Source of the DNA: Desmonostoc geniculatum HA4340-LM1
GTDB lineage: Bacteria > Cyanobacteriota > Cyanobacteriia > Cyanobacteriales > Nostocaceae
Length of the DNA: 36,763 bases
Direction of reading: 5' to 3'
NCBI GenBank assembly: GCA_019359545.1
Contig: JAHHHB010000072.1
Location: 1 to 36,763, forward strand
Program-made: the position numbers and the translations under genes
Shown here: one piece after another, positions 25,809-33,432 of the stretch
Numbering within the stretch: position 1 is the first letter of the stretch
Layout: the number at the start of each line of letters is the position of its first letter
The notes under the pieces: model-generated
Database searches by the model: none
Told to the model about the DNA's origin: nothing
What the model saw: only the letters and a program-made list of their open reading frames with translations

Positions 25809-26090
25809 TTAGTTTATTGTTGGATTGACCAAGCCTATGGCGGGCACGAAACCTAAACCTTGTACCCCCAATGTCAACTGAGCTACTCCAGCGGTTGTGG
25901 TCTGGTTAAGATTGCCTGAGCTAGCAGCATTGCTACCACCAGGACCAGAGCTAGTTGAACCGTCTAAATTCGCAATTCTGCTAGCGAAATTGGTGGCATC
26001 GAACTGATTGTCAGCACCACCAGAGAGTAGTTCTTGTTGCTCATCAGATAAATTGATCAACAACTCAAATGCGTTGATTGAATTTGACAT
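25809..26090 (-). CDS. Double-glycine precursor peptide with a Ser/Gly/Asn core
   Basis: A 93-residue precursor heading the export locus. The leader is residues 1-25, with FELLINLSDEQQELLSGG. The predicted core of 68 residues begins ADNQFDATNFASRI, continues with Ser/Gly-rich segments (STSSGPGGSNAASSG) and ends in a more hydrophobic GVQGLGFVPAIGLVNPTIN. It is nearly free of charges. The leader places it in the cyanobacterial double-glycine bacteriocin-like group (of the kind databases call CTB family bacteriocin); the activity is inferred from the leader only. GTAAGTGAGG stands before the ATG with an eight- to nine-base gap. The adaptor gene follows 1.07 kb downstream on the same strand, so it may be a separate transcript. 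Confidence 0.85.
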   Translation of the reverse strand: MSNSINAFELLINLSDEQQELLSGGADNQFDATNFASRIANLDGSTSSGPGGSNAASSGNLNQTTTAGVAQLTLGVQGLGFVPAIGLVNPTIN

Positions 26091-26645
26091 GATTATTTAG
26101 CCTCACTTACGTAATTAGGTGCGTTGACCACCTAAGACCCAACTATAGGGATTGTTTGTCAGGATTTCATAAACCTGGAGACATAATTGAAAATTGAATT
26201 TTTGTTTCTCAAGGTAGATATAAAATCTTTTATTTCTTTTAGATATGGCAATACGCTAGAGCAAGTATGGTCAATATTTACTGTTCTTGAAACTATTTAG
26301 AGTATTTGAACATATATTCAGGGATTTTGGATATCCATAAGCACAGTTTTTATATTTATCTAGGGGAGTTTGGTGTCTGGGCGTACCCCGTGGTAGACAT
26401 CGCTCTTTTATAATTCATTGAACAGATATGCTCTCAATAAACCTTCAAATGTCCAATTTTCGATTGTTGCAGAATTGTGTATTATCCCCAACTTGGATGT
26501 GTTTTGTAGCAATTCCCTACTACATTAGCTACATAAATTTGTAGGGGCGCATAGCTATACGCCCCTACAAGTTTCTATACCTCACGAAAGCGAGAAATTA
26601 CATATTTGATAACTTGAATAAGAGATCATTTATAAAGTAAACCTT
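26091..26645. other. Intergenic region upstream of the first precursor gene
   Basis: No gene is supported. It should hold the promoter of the precursor gene at 26090. At 26541-26568 lies a near-perfect palindrome (GTAGGGGCGC, then GCCCCTAC), a dispersed repeat of the same family as at 3205 and 14800. Confidence 0.5.
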
Positions 26646-26927
26646 AGAGGTTGTTTGAAAAGTGATTGACTGTGATTTTAATTGCGTTGTTACCCCCTAC
26701 GGTGTACACACAAGTTATCGAATCACTACCAGTCCTTGAATTACCCCACCCTAACCCTCCCCTTGTAAAGGGGAGGGAACCGGATTTTTCTTGTTTCCCC
26801 CCAATGCATCGGGGGGATTAAGGGGGGTAATTCGACTTGTGTGTACACCGTAGCTTTATAAGGGGAGGGTTAGGGAGGGGTAAAAAAATACTTGATACAT
26901 CAATTATGACTTTTCAAACATCCTCTT
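26646..26927. mobile_element. Two nested MITE-like elements
   Basis: Outer ends AGAGGTTGTTTGAAAAGT and ACTTTTCAAACATCCTCT are inverted repeats with one mismatch. Inside sits a second element (26697-26853, 157 bp) with perfect 19-bp ends CTACGGTGTACACACAAGT and complement. Its interior again holds palindromic CCCTCCCCTT/AAGGGGAGGG and CCCCCC/GGGGGG stretches. No transposase is encoded. Confidence 0.7.
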
Positions 26928-27060
26928 AAATTGTAGAGTACGTTAAAGCAGCGCGTAACGCACCTGGAAATATGGTGCGTTACGGCTAAATTAGACTTTC
27001 TCAAACCCTCAAATTCCTACACAGCCGTAACACACCCTACTTAATATTTACTTTATAAAT
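26928..27060. repeat. GGTGCGTTACG palindromic repeat
   Basis: GTAACGCACC and GGTGCGTTACGG around 26955-26990, then AGCCGTAACACACCCTAC near 27020, form an imperfect fold-back repeat related to the one at 5587-5614. Confidence 0.55.
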
Positions 27061-27073
27061 AGGCTCTAACTAA

Positions 27074-27185
27074 CAATACCTTCTCTGCGAGACGCTACGC
27101 GAACGCCATTTTTTTGTAGGTTGGGTTAAGCGAAGCGAAACCCAACCTACAAATCAGGGCATTTTTCGATTTGGTGAAGGTATTG
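27074..27185. mobile_element. Small element with CAATACCTTC ends next to the phytol-kinase stop
   Basis: The ends CAATACCTTC (27074-27083) and GAAGGTATTG (27176-27185) are inverted. Between them lie a GCGAGACGCTACGCGAACGC block and a hairpin with arms TTGTAGGTTGGGTT (27114-27127) and AACCCAACCTACAA (27139-27152). The right end is two bases from the stop codon of the phytol-kinase gene, so it may act as its terminator. Confidence 0.55.
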
Positions 27186-27187
27186 AA

Positions 27188-27955
27188 CTAAAAAACTAAG
27201 TGACTTAAAAAGAAGGCAAGAGCTGCACTTCCTAAAGGAACTGTCAAATTGTCAATACCCAGAAACGAAAAAGCTTCTAAAGCAGTAGCAATCAATGCCA
27301 CCAACAGTGATATTGCCCAAGTTTGCCAACTGTTTCCTTCGGTTCCGACTAAAATCAGACTGCTGACGAGATAGCTAACAAGCATCATGGTCAAGGAGCC
27401 TTCCCAACTTTTTTCTGCACCAGAGACTTTGTATTTGTGTTTACCAAAACGCTGACCAATTAAGGCTGCTAATCCATCTCCCCAAGTCATAACTAAAATA
27501 CCTAATACTGCGTACTGCGGTTGTTCCAAGTACCAGAAGCAGGCAATTAAAATACCGAAACTCAGAGAGTAAAAAAATGTGCCTAAACTTTGGCGTCCAA
27601 CGCTATTAATACCAGGAAGAATGGGAAGTCGGTAAGACAATAAGGTGATTGCGCTTGCTAAAATCGACGCTGTAATCCCGACGCTAGGGGGAATATCCAG
27701 CCACCAAGCGAGTAGAATCACGTTACCAGTGCCTATATGAACTATCTTCCGGACGATTTCTGGTTCGCCATTAGCAAAGCGGTTTACCACCGATGCAATT
27801 AGGAGGATGAATAACACCCAAATTGCAGCGCCCGCAATTTGTAGCCATAAAACCGGAATTGAGGTGAAGTCAGACAATATAATCAGCAAGGATACAACAA
27901 GATGAAGATTTTTACCTCTATTACTAAATTTATAAGATTTAGTTGACACTCCCAC
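27188..27955 (-). CDS. Phytol/polyprenol kinase (VTE5-like)
   Basis: A polytopic membrane kinase that phosphorylates phytol (from chlorophyll breakdown) or related polyprenols, feeding tocopherol and phylloquinone synthesis in cyanobacteria and plastids. About seven hydrophobic segments are visible. Family marks are IVRKIVHIGTGN, MTWGDGLAALIGQRFGK, AEKSWEGSLTMM and EAFSFLGIDNLTVPLGSA. The size (255 residues at most) is in the family range. The start is doubtful: the only upstream choices are GTGs at 27955 and 27949, which lie in the hairpin end of an IS200/IS605-like remnant, or a TTG within the first helix. The insertion may have replaced the original start. Confidence 0.85.
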   Translation of the reverse strand: MGVSTKSYKFSNRGKNLHLVVSLLIILSDFTSIPVLWLQIAGAAIWVLFILLIASVVNRFANGEPEIVRKIVHIGTGNVILLAWWLDIPPSVGITASILASAITLLSYRLPILPGINSVGRQSLGTFFYSLSFGILIACFWYLEQPQYAVLGILVMTWGDGLAALIGQRFGKHKYKVSGAEKSWEGSLTMMLVSYLVSSLILVGTEGNSWQTWAISLLVALIATALEAFSFLGIDNLTVPLGSAALAFFLSHLVF

Positions 27956-28345
27956 GCCGTTGAACGGCGGAGATTCTTCTTTCAGTGAGCTAACTTAATC
28001 TATCCTGTCCATTACTGGCAATACTTAAACCGTTTAACCGTACAGAATGTACCAATTAACAAGTCTAATTCAGAATACACCAGAGGTCTATCTCTCCAGA
28101 AGCGTTGCTCTCATTTCAGAGAGCGGTTCTCGTGTGCCCCACGATACCTTAAAAGAGTTTCTTAATTCATTGGGCTTTGTAGAAAGCTTACTGCACTATT
28201 TAAAGAGTTATCGTTGCTCTGTGTCCCTAAACTTTATACCTCAAAGTGCTGCACTGTTTTAGCAGAATTTTCACGATGGCAAAGGAGTTTCACCTCGACA
28301 ATTATACTTTATCAAAAAGCCGCCTTCAAAGGGCGGGGCTTTAAA
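27946..28345. mobile_element. IS200/IS605-like remnant or MITE
   Basis: One end is ACTCCCACGCCGTTGAACGG with a hairpin (about 27955-27970), the other AAAGCCGCC, TTCAAA loop, GGGCGGGGCTTTAAACCC (about 28314-28342). Both look like the subterminal hairpins of cyanobacterial IS200/IS605 elements. The 400 bp between carry no tnpA or tnpB. A 71-codon frame at 28047-28262 is open but I cannot relate it to a known protein; it may be a piece of an old transposase or chance. Confidence 0.6.
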
Positions 28346-28365
28346 CCCAATTCTTGGTAACTCTA

Positions 28366-28590
28366 ATGAAAGTACTATTGATTTTGCTGATTCGCGGCTA
28401 TCGAATGTTTATCTCGCCCTTGTTTCCTCCGAGTTGTCGTTTTCAACCAACTTGTTCGATGTATGCCATTCAAGCCATTGAACGATTTGGAGTATTACGT
28501 GGCAGCTGGATGGCAACCTTAAGGATTTTGCGCTGTCATCCGTTTCACCCAGGTGGTTACGATCCGGTACCGGAGGTGAAAGAGGAGTAG
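28366..28590 (+). CDS. yidD: Membrane protein insertion efficiency factor YidD
   Basis: A 74-residue protein that helps YidC insert inner-membrane proteins. It shows the complete family pattern: an amphipathic N-terminus (LLILLIRGYRMFISPLFPPS), the cysteines of CRFQPTCSMYAIQAIERFG, and CHPFHPGGYDPVP near the end. The start is ATG 28366; the TTG twelve bases earlier is less likely. The left flank is the end of the IS-like remnant, and a large tandem-repeat array begins right at its stop codon. The usual neighbours (rpmH, rnpA, yidC) are absent, as is common in cyanobacteria. Confidence 0.95.
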   Translation: MKVLLILLIRGYRMFISPLFPPSCRFQPTCSMYAIQAIERFGVLRGSWMATLRILRCHPFHPGGYDPVPEVKEE

Positions 28591-28800
28591 TCGGGGATGA
28601 GGGAGATGAGGGAGATGAGGGAGATGAGGGAGATGAGGGAGTGAGGGAGCAGGGGAGCAGGGGAGCAGGGGAGCAGGGGAGCAGGGGAGCAGGGGAGCAG
28701 GGGAGCAGGGGAGCAGGAGAGCAGGGGAGAAGTAGCAGTAAGTCTTTCCCCTCTGCCCCTCTGCCCCTCTGCCCCTCTGCCCCTCTGCCTCTTCCAATGC
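28591..28800. repeat. Three adjacent tandem-repeat arrays
   Basis: Array 1 (about 28594-28642) has five 9-bp GATGAGGGA units. Array 2 (about 28649-28730) has roughly ten 8-bp GCAGGGGA units. Array 3 (about 28748-28792) has five 9-bp CTCTGCCCC units, complementary in kind to array 2, so they can pair. TGCCCAATGCCCAA follows. Low-complexity frames on both strands here are not genes. Confidence 0.9.
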
Positions 28801-28900
28801 CCAATGCCCAAATTTTGCGGGTATAGTCTTTTGGGGAGATGTCAAGGGTTGAGGTTGTCATCTAGTTTGGGAAGGTTGAATAATTGAATTTAGACTGACC

Positions 28901-29122
28901 ATGATTAATCCTACTGCTATTTATTTACCCGACGAACCACAAATTCCCAATCCTGAACCCAACCCACTACCGAGTCCAGAACCAGTACCTACTCCCATTC
29001 CGCAACCTGTACCGGGGCCTGTACCAGAACCAGTACCTGCTCCCATCCCTCAGCCGGTTCCTGGGCCGATTCCTCAAACAGTTCCAGGGCCAATTCCCCA
29101 AACCATACCGGAACCTGTTTGA
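28901..29122 (+). CDS. Small proline-rich protein
   Basis: A 73-residue protein. After a short MINPTAIYLPDEP start it is made of four- and eight-residue units such as PVPGPIPQ, PVPEPVP and PIPQTVPG, with Pro at every second or third position. Such a chain would be extended and flexible, perhaps a linker or surface protein. No signal peptide or ribosome binding site is visible. The underlying DNA is repetitive, but the frame stays open with clear codon periodicity and ends shortly before ychF. Unknown function; a chance reading of a repeat is possible. Confidence 0.55.
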   Translation: MINPTAIYLPDEPQIPNPEPNPLPSPEPVPTPIPQPVPGPVPEPVPAPIPQPVPGPIPQTVPGPIPQTIPEPV

Positions 29123-29139
29123 ATTACCTTAGGTAATGT

Positions 29140-29170
29140 AATCCAAAATCCAAAATCCAAAATCCAAAAT
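29140..29170 (+). repeat. 8-bp tandem repeat running into the ychF start codon
   Basis: Four copies of ATCCAAAA; the ATG of ychF (29169) forms at the edge of the last copy. No Shine-Dalgarno is left before the start. Confidence 0.8.
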
Positions 29171-30260
29171 GTTAAGAGCCGGAATTGTCGGACTTCCCAA
29201 CGTCGGAAAATCTACTTTATTTAATGCTGTAGTTGCTAACGCCAAGGCAGAAGCGGCTAATTTCCCTTTTTGCACGATTGAACCGAATGTCGGCGTTGTC
29301 GCAGTACCGGATGAGCGGTTAAATGTTCTTGCTAAAATTGGCAGTTCGGTACAAGTTGTGCCGGCGCGTGTTGAATTTGTCGATATTGCCGGTTTAGTTA
29401 AAGGTGCAAGTCAAGGTGAGGGACTAGGTAATCAATTTTTGTCCCACATCCGCGAAGTTGATGCGATCGTCCATGTGGTACGTTGTTTTGAAAATGATGA
29501 TATTATCCACGTTGCTGGTTCTGTTGACCCAGCGCGAGATATTGAAATCATTAATTTAGAACTAGGTTTATCAGATTTAGCACAAATTGAACGACGAATT
29601 GACCGCACTCGCAAACAAGCACGCACTAGCAAAGATGCTTCTTTTGAAGTCACAGTTTTGGAAAAATTAGCTGCGGCTTTAAATGAAGGTAAATCGGTGC
29701 GTCAGGTAAGTTTGAATGAAGAAGAAGCGGAGATTATTAAAGGATTAGGACTGCTGACTTATAAACCAATTATCTACGCTGCCAATGTATCTGAGGATGA
29801 GTTGGCAACGGGTAATGATTTTGTGGAAAAAGTGCGGCAAATTGCAGCCACAGAAAATGCTCAAGTTGTCATAGTTTCTGCTCAAGTTGAAGCGGAATTA
29901 GTGGAATTACCAGAGGAAGATAAAGCTGATTTCCTCGCGTCTTTAGGTGTGGAAGAAGGCGGTTTGAAATCATTAATTCGTGCTACCTACACACTTTTAG
30001 GCTTGCGGACATATTTCACCTGCGGTCCCAAAGAAACCCGCGCTTGGACAATTCATGCGGGAATGTCTGCACCTCAAGCGGCAGGTGTCATCCATAGTGA
30101 TTTTGAGAGGGGATTTATCCGCGCTGAAACCGTCGCTTATAAAGACTTGGTAGCTAATGGTTCGATGAATGCTGCCAAGGAAAAAGGATTGGTTCGTAGT
30201 GAAGGGAAAGAGTATGTTGTGCAGGAAGGCGATGTGATGTTATTCCGTTTTAATGTGTAG
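29169..30260 (+). CDS. ychF: Redox-regulated P-loop ATPase YchF (Obg-like)
   Basis: A translation-factor-family NTPase that prefers ATP to GTP and binds ribosomes. The 363 residues match the family length. Visible motifs are the P-loop GLPNVGKST, the switch region FVDIAGLVKGASQGEGLGNQ, and in place of a normal G4 NKxD the YAANVSEDEL typical for YchF, which explains the ATP preference. A coiled coil (about residues 125-200) and a C-terminal TGS domain (RTYFTCGPKETRAWTI, then IHSDFERGFIRAETV) follow. The start codon lies at the end of an 8-bp repeat and has no ribosome binding site; a leaderless or downstream-shifted start is possible, but family homology begins at this Met. Confidence 0.97.
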   Translation: MLRAGIVGLPNVGKSTLFNAVVANAKAEAANFPFCTIEPNVGVVAVPDERLNVLAKIGSSVQVVPARVEFVDIAGLVKGASQGEGLGNQFLSHIREVDAIVHVVRCFENDDIIHVAGSVDPARDIEIINLELGLSDLAQIERRIDRTRKQARTSKDASFEVTVLEKLAAALNEGKSVRQVSLNEEEAEIIKGLGLLTYKPIIYAANVSEDELATGNDFVEKVRQIAATENAQVVIVSAQVEAELVELPEEDKADFLASLGVEEGGLKSLIRATYTLLGLRTYFTCGPKETRAWTIHAGMSAPQAAGVIHSDFERGFIRAETVAYKDLVANGSMNAAKEKGLVRSEGKEYVVQEGDVMLFRFNV

Positions 30261-30369
30261 GTAGGACTTATGGGTTGCTGTTATCAATCGGATAATGGTT
30301 AACCCATACCGAGTTGCGATCGCCATAAATTTTTCAGCCATTTTCTTTCTCACAACTGATTTAGGATTG

Positions 30370-30912
30370 CTATAAAAGTTGGGTACATACTGAGATACTT
30401 TGTTTGATGGCTGCTTCTTCAATCATACTCACTTGAACTGCCACTTGTCGGAGTAGATTTTCAGGAGAATCAGTTCTCGCCAAAGTTGCCAGAGGTAATA
30501 AACCAGGAGATGCTAGCAATGGTTCTGGATCTTGTTCCCAGATTCGGATGACGCGGTAGCGGTGGGTAGTATTGCGGCTAGTAAATTGATCTACAAATAC
30601 TGCTTCTGAATTTGTGGGTTTCAGAAAAATTACTACTTGCTCAATATCACAATTGTATTGTCGATACAGCCGCACCCAATAGTCCAGCATCCGCAGTGGC
30701 AAGGGCGGAGTTGATGCTGGTAAGGTTTGAAACTCTAAATGCAGTATTTGATTGGCAGTTTGTAAAAAGGTTACTGAGTCGGCACAGATTGGTTCTTGAT
30801 TTAATTCTGTTTTGAGTATCTGGATATCCGTTGCTTCAGATGCAAGTAAGTAGCGGATAAAATCTTCTGGATACTGTTCAACCAGATATTTCAGGGTGTT
30901 GTCGTATGTCAC
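30370..30912 (-). pseudogene. Rpn-family nuclease/putative transposase, C-terminally truncated
   Basis: The 180 residues match, from the first Met, the front of a PD-(D/E)XK protein family common in cyanobacteria (MTYDNTLKYLVEQYPEDFI, then ILHLEFQT with the catalytic Glu-x-Gln, RMLDYWVRLYRQY, VVIFLKPT). Relatives I recall are near 270 residues, with a Gln-rich C-terminal tail; here the chain stops after SISVCTQLL. The TAG at 30370 therefore removes roughly the last third. The nuclease core (Asp and the E-x-Q pair) is still present, so some activity is conceivable. The family is linked to recombination-promoting nuclease activity. Confidence 0.65.
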
Positions 30913-30929
30913 TGTGATATCTGAAATTT

Positions 30930-30962
30930 ATGTAGAGATATGGCGACACCACATCTCTACAT
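30930..30962. repeat. Palindromic repeat with ATGTAGAGAT arms
   Basis: ATGTAGAGAT (30930-30939) and ATCTCTACAT (30953-30962) form a stem with a short GC-containing loop between the Rpn-like gene and pdhC. It may terminate transcription of pdhC readthrough, and belongs to a repeat type often seen in cyanobacteria. Confidence 0.55.
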
Positions 30963-31066
30963 AGTTTGTCCACAAAAAATTTCAGCGTAGATATTGTTTG
31001 TTGTTAGGGCTATCAGCAAACTATTTCGCGGATCGCGCTAACATTAAATTTGGCGTTGTATCAAAA

Positions 31067-32371
31067 CTACAGTGTTAAAGAATGAGCATTTGTCTCAATC
31101 AATTTCGCCAAATCTTGCAAGAATGCCGCAGCATGGGCACCGTAAATAATCCGGTGGTCTGAAGTAATATTTACTTGCATTTGTTGGCGCACGGCAAATA
31201 AACCGTTGGGTGTTGCTACCACTTGCGGGCGGGATGCACCGATCGCTAAAATTGAACCTTGTCCAGGTGGTAAAATCGCATCAAATGTATCTACGCCAAA
31301 CATCCCTAAGTTGGATAGGGTAAAAGTACCGCTGTTATATTCTTGGGGTTGTAGTTGTTTGGTTCTGGCACGCTCTACTAAAGACTTCCAAGTACGCGAT
31401 AGAGAATAAATATCCACTGCGTCTGCATTTTGCAACACAGGTGTAATTAATCCGCCATCATCCATCGCCACGGCTACAGAAATGTTGATATCAGAATGAT
31501 AGACAATTCCTTGGTCTGAGTAGCTAGCATTCAAAAGTGGGTGTTTTTGTAATGTTACCGCTACAGCTTTCGCCAGTAGCGCCGTCATTGTTACGCCTTT
31601 GGATTTAATTTGTTTATAAAGCTTGTCTAGCTCATCAGTGGTAATGGTGTAACCAACGCGGAACACAGGCACAGATAGAGTAGCTACCATGTTCCGTACT
31701 ACCGCATTTTGGAAGGTAGTTAGAGGCACAATTGAACCAGGAGCAACCGCCGCCACTGGTGTGGGTGCGGGTGCTGGTGTCGGGGGTGCAGGGGGTGCTA
31801 CTGGGGTCACAGTTGGTGTTGGTGGGGCTGCAACTGGGGTGGGGGCGGGTTGCTTACCTTTATTCACAGTTGCTTCCACATCTTCGGCGACAATGCGGCC
31901 GTGGGGACCACTGCCTTTAAGTGTAGTCAAATCAACTTTGAGTTCTTTGGCTAACTTGCGGGCACGGGGTGAAGCTACAAGTCTTCCCTCCCGGTGGTTA
32001 GAGCCATTTTGAGATGCCAAAGCCGGAATTCCAACTGAGGCGGTGGCGGGAACTGGTTCGGGAGAAGAGGTAGTACTAGCAGCCGCGCCGCCGGAATTGG
32101 CAAGAGATTTCGCAGTTTCAATTTCCGCTTCGGTTTCGGCAATAAAGGCGATCGCAGATCCTACCGGGGCAGTTTCACCAGCTTGCACTATGATATGGGC
32201 AAGAAATCCTTCATAAAAGGTTTCTACATCCATGTCTGCCTTATCTGACTCTACAACCACCACTGTTTCGCCTTTTTCCACTTTGTCCCCTGGCGATTTC
32301 ACCCAGGAGACTATTTTGCCTTCGGTCATGGTAGAACTCAGCGCCGGCATAAATACTTCGTGAATGCTCAT
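31067..32371 (-). CDS. pdhC: Pyruvate dehydrogenase E2 (dihydrolipoamide acetyltransferase)
   Basis: Transfers the acetyl group to CoA in the pyruvate dehydrogenase complex. The 434 residues show one lipoyl domain with the lipoylated Lys in ESDKADMD (about residue 44), a linker, the peripheral-subunit-binding domain around SPRARKLAKELKVDL and SGPHGRIVAEDV (about 133-168), and a Pro/Ala/Thr-rich swing linker (about 172-215). A trimeric catalytic domain ends with NITSDHRIIYGAHAAAF, the active-site His in DHR. Tyr replaces the usual second Asp of that motif, as in plastid-type E2 proteins. Only one lipoyl domain is present, as usual for cyanobacteria. E1 and E3 genes are not adjacent. Confidence 0.95.
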   Translation of the reverse strand: MSIHEVFMPALSSTMTEGKIVSWVKSPGDKVEKGETVVVVESDKADMDVETFYEGFLAHIIVQAGETAPVGSAIAFIAETEAEIETAKSLANSGGAAASTTSSPEPVPATASVGIPALASQNGSNHREGRLVASPRARKLAKELKVDLTTLKGSGPHGRIVAEDVEATVNKGKQPAPTPVAAPPTPTVTPVAPPAPPTPAPAPTPVAAVAPGSIVPLTTFQNAVVRNMVATLSVPVFRVGYTITTDELDKLYKQIKSKGVTMTALLAKAVAVTLQKHPLLNASYSDQGIVYHSDINISVAVAMDDGGLITPVLQNADAVDIYSLSRTWKSLVERARTKQLQPQEYNSGTFTLSNLGMFGVDTFDAILPPGQGSILAIGASRPQVVATPNGLFAVRQQMQVNITSDHRIIYGAHAAAFLQDLAKLIETNAHSLTL

Positions 32372-32842
32372 AGGGTGGTTTGGGAATCAATGGTTTATGG
32401 ACTTTAACAGCTTTAGTCAGATCGAATTGTATCTTGAGAAAAGAATTTTGGATTGGAGATTTTATATTTTAGGGCATGGGGCATGGGGCATGGGGCATGG
32501 GGCATGGGAGATGAGGGAGATGAGGGAGCAGGGGAGGCAGGGGGAGAAATAAGCAATGCCCAATGCCCAATGCCCAAATTAAGGAACCTAAATCTAACTT
32601 AGAGGTCTATACTACAGAGTTATCCTCAATGGTTAGTTAATATCTCGTTTTGGTTGTTGGCTTTCAAAAACTACCACGAGTGTTTCACAAATCAAATAGG
32701 ATTACTACAGATTAAATATATTTATATTCCTCATACCACTGCTTGAGATAGAGGAGCTTCTTGGAGATAGACGATATGGGATGCAGTTCAATCTAGAATT
32801 CAAAATTGGTAATTAACCTGTTTGAAATTCCTGTTTACTTTT
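32372..32842. repeat. Intergenic region with GGGGCAT tandem repeats
   Basis: Five 7-bp GGGGCAT units (about 32472-32508), then GATGAGGGA and GCAGGGGAGGCAGGGGGAG units and AATGCCCAATGCCCAATGCCC (32553-32573). The same units make up the array behind yidD. Beyond them is AT-rich sequence that should hold divergent promoters. No gene is seen. Confidence 0.7.
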
Positions 32843-33367
32843 ATGTCGGCAAAGTTGAAATTGTTTTTGATTGTGATATTCACAGTCTTTGCCACTGCTG
32901 GCGCTGGAATTTATATTACTGGGCGTGAGCAATCTGCACCGATTGTTGACAATGTTCATGGGCAACCCCACCAGGTGAGAGCGATACATCAGTCTCAGGA
33001 GGTTGTGGCATACTCAGAGCGTTCCAGCTATAAAACTATACCCCTAGAAAGTCTCAACTCATCTCTCCAAGGTAGCGATCCTGCGACCCTCGCCCTGAAT
33101 GCTTTTGACGATATACCATCGGTGGGAGGAACGCGAAAGGTAGAGGTAGCTTATCCAGAACGAAATCAAGCCTTGGTGACGATTACACAAATCAAGCAGG
33201 GTAATAATTCTGTTGGTACAGTTAAATATCGAGTGGAGATGACTACCTTTGGGCGATCGCTTTTTATTAGTTCACCTCCAGTATGGCAAATTATTTGGGC
33301 TGGCTCCCAGGTAGAATGTTGGCCTGGAAGCCACCCCCACAGAAAGTTAAATCAGATTTGTCATTAG
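32843..33367 (+). CDS. Membrane-anchored or secreted protein, unknown function
   Basis: A 174-residue protein opening MSAKLKLFLIVIFTVFATAG, a signal anchor, followed by a soluble domain with no familiar motif (IPLESLNSSLQ, LALNAFDDI, VEVAYPERNQALVTITQI, then SPPVWQIIWAGSQVECWPG). The alternating pattern in the second half suggests beta strands. The final HPHRKLNQICH contains the second of two cysteines. Similar proteins appear, as I recall, in other heterocystous cyanobacteria. ATG 32843 is chosen; a TTG 21 bases upstream is open but unsupported by a ribosome binding site. It converges with the YlqD gene. Confidence 0.72.
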   Translation: MSAKLKLFLIVIFTVFATAGAGIYITGREQSAPIVDNVHGQPHQVRAIHQSQEVVAYSERSSYKTIPLESLNSSLQGSDPATLALNAFDDIPSVGGTRKVEVAYPERNQALVTITQIKQGNNSVGTVKYRVEMTTFGRSLFISSPPVWQIIWAGSQVECWPGSHPHRKLNQICH

Positions 33368-33425
33368 TCATTGGTCATTGGTCATTGGTCACAAAATGAC
33401 AAAGGACAACGGACAAATGACAAAT
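33365..33425. repeat. TCATTGG tandem repeat between converging genes
   Basis: Three to four 7-bp GTCATTG units followed by AATGACAAAGGACAACGGACAAATGAC. The second part partly complements the first, so it can fold back and may end transcription from both sides. Confidence 0.75.
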
Positions 33426-33432
33426 AACAAAT

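Noticed and set aside
28594..28792. CRISPR array
   Set aside because: Units are 8-9 bp and contiguous, without unique spacers of constant length.
28409..28861. Several long low-complexity frames around 28.4-28.9 kb
   Set aside because: They are readings of the tandem GCAGGGGA and CTCTGCCCC arrays in different frames.
31689..32012. 107-codon plus-strand frame opposite pdhC
   Set aside because: It is a shadow of the Pro/Ala-rich linker of the E2 gene; the minus-strand gene has clear domains.
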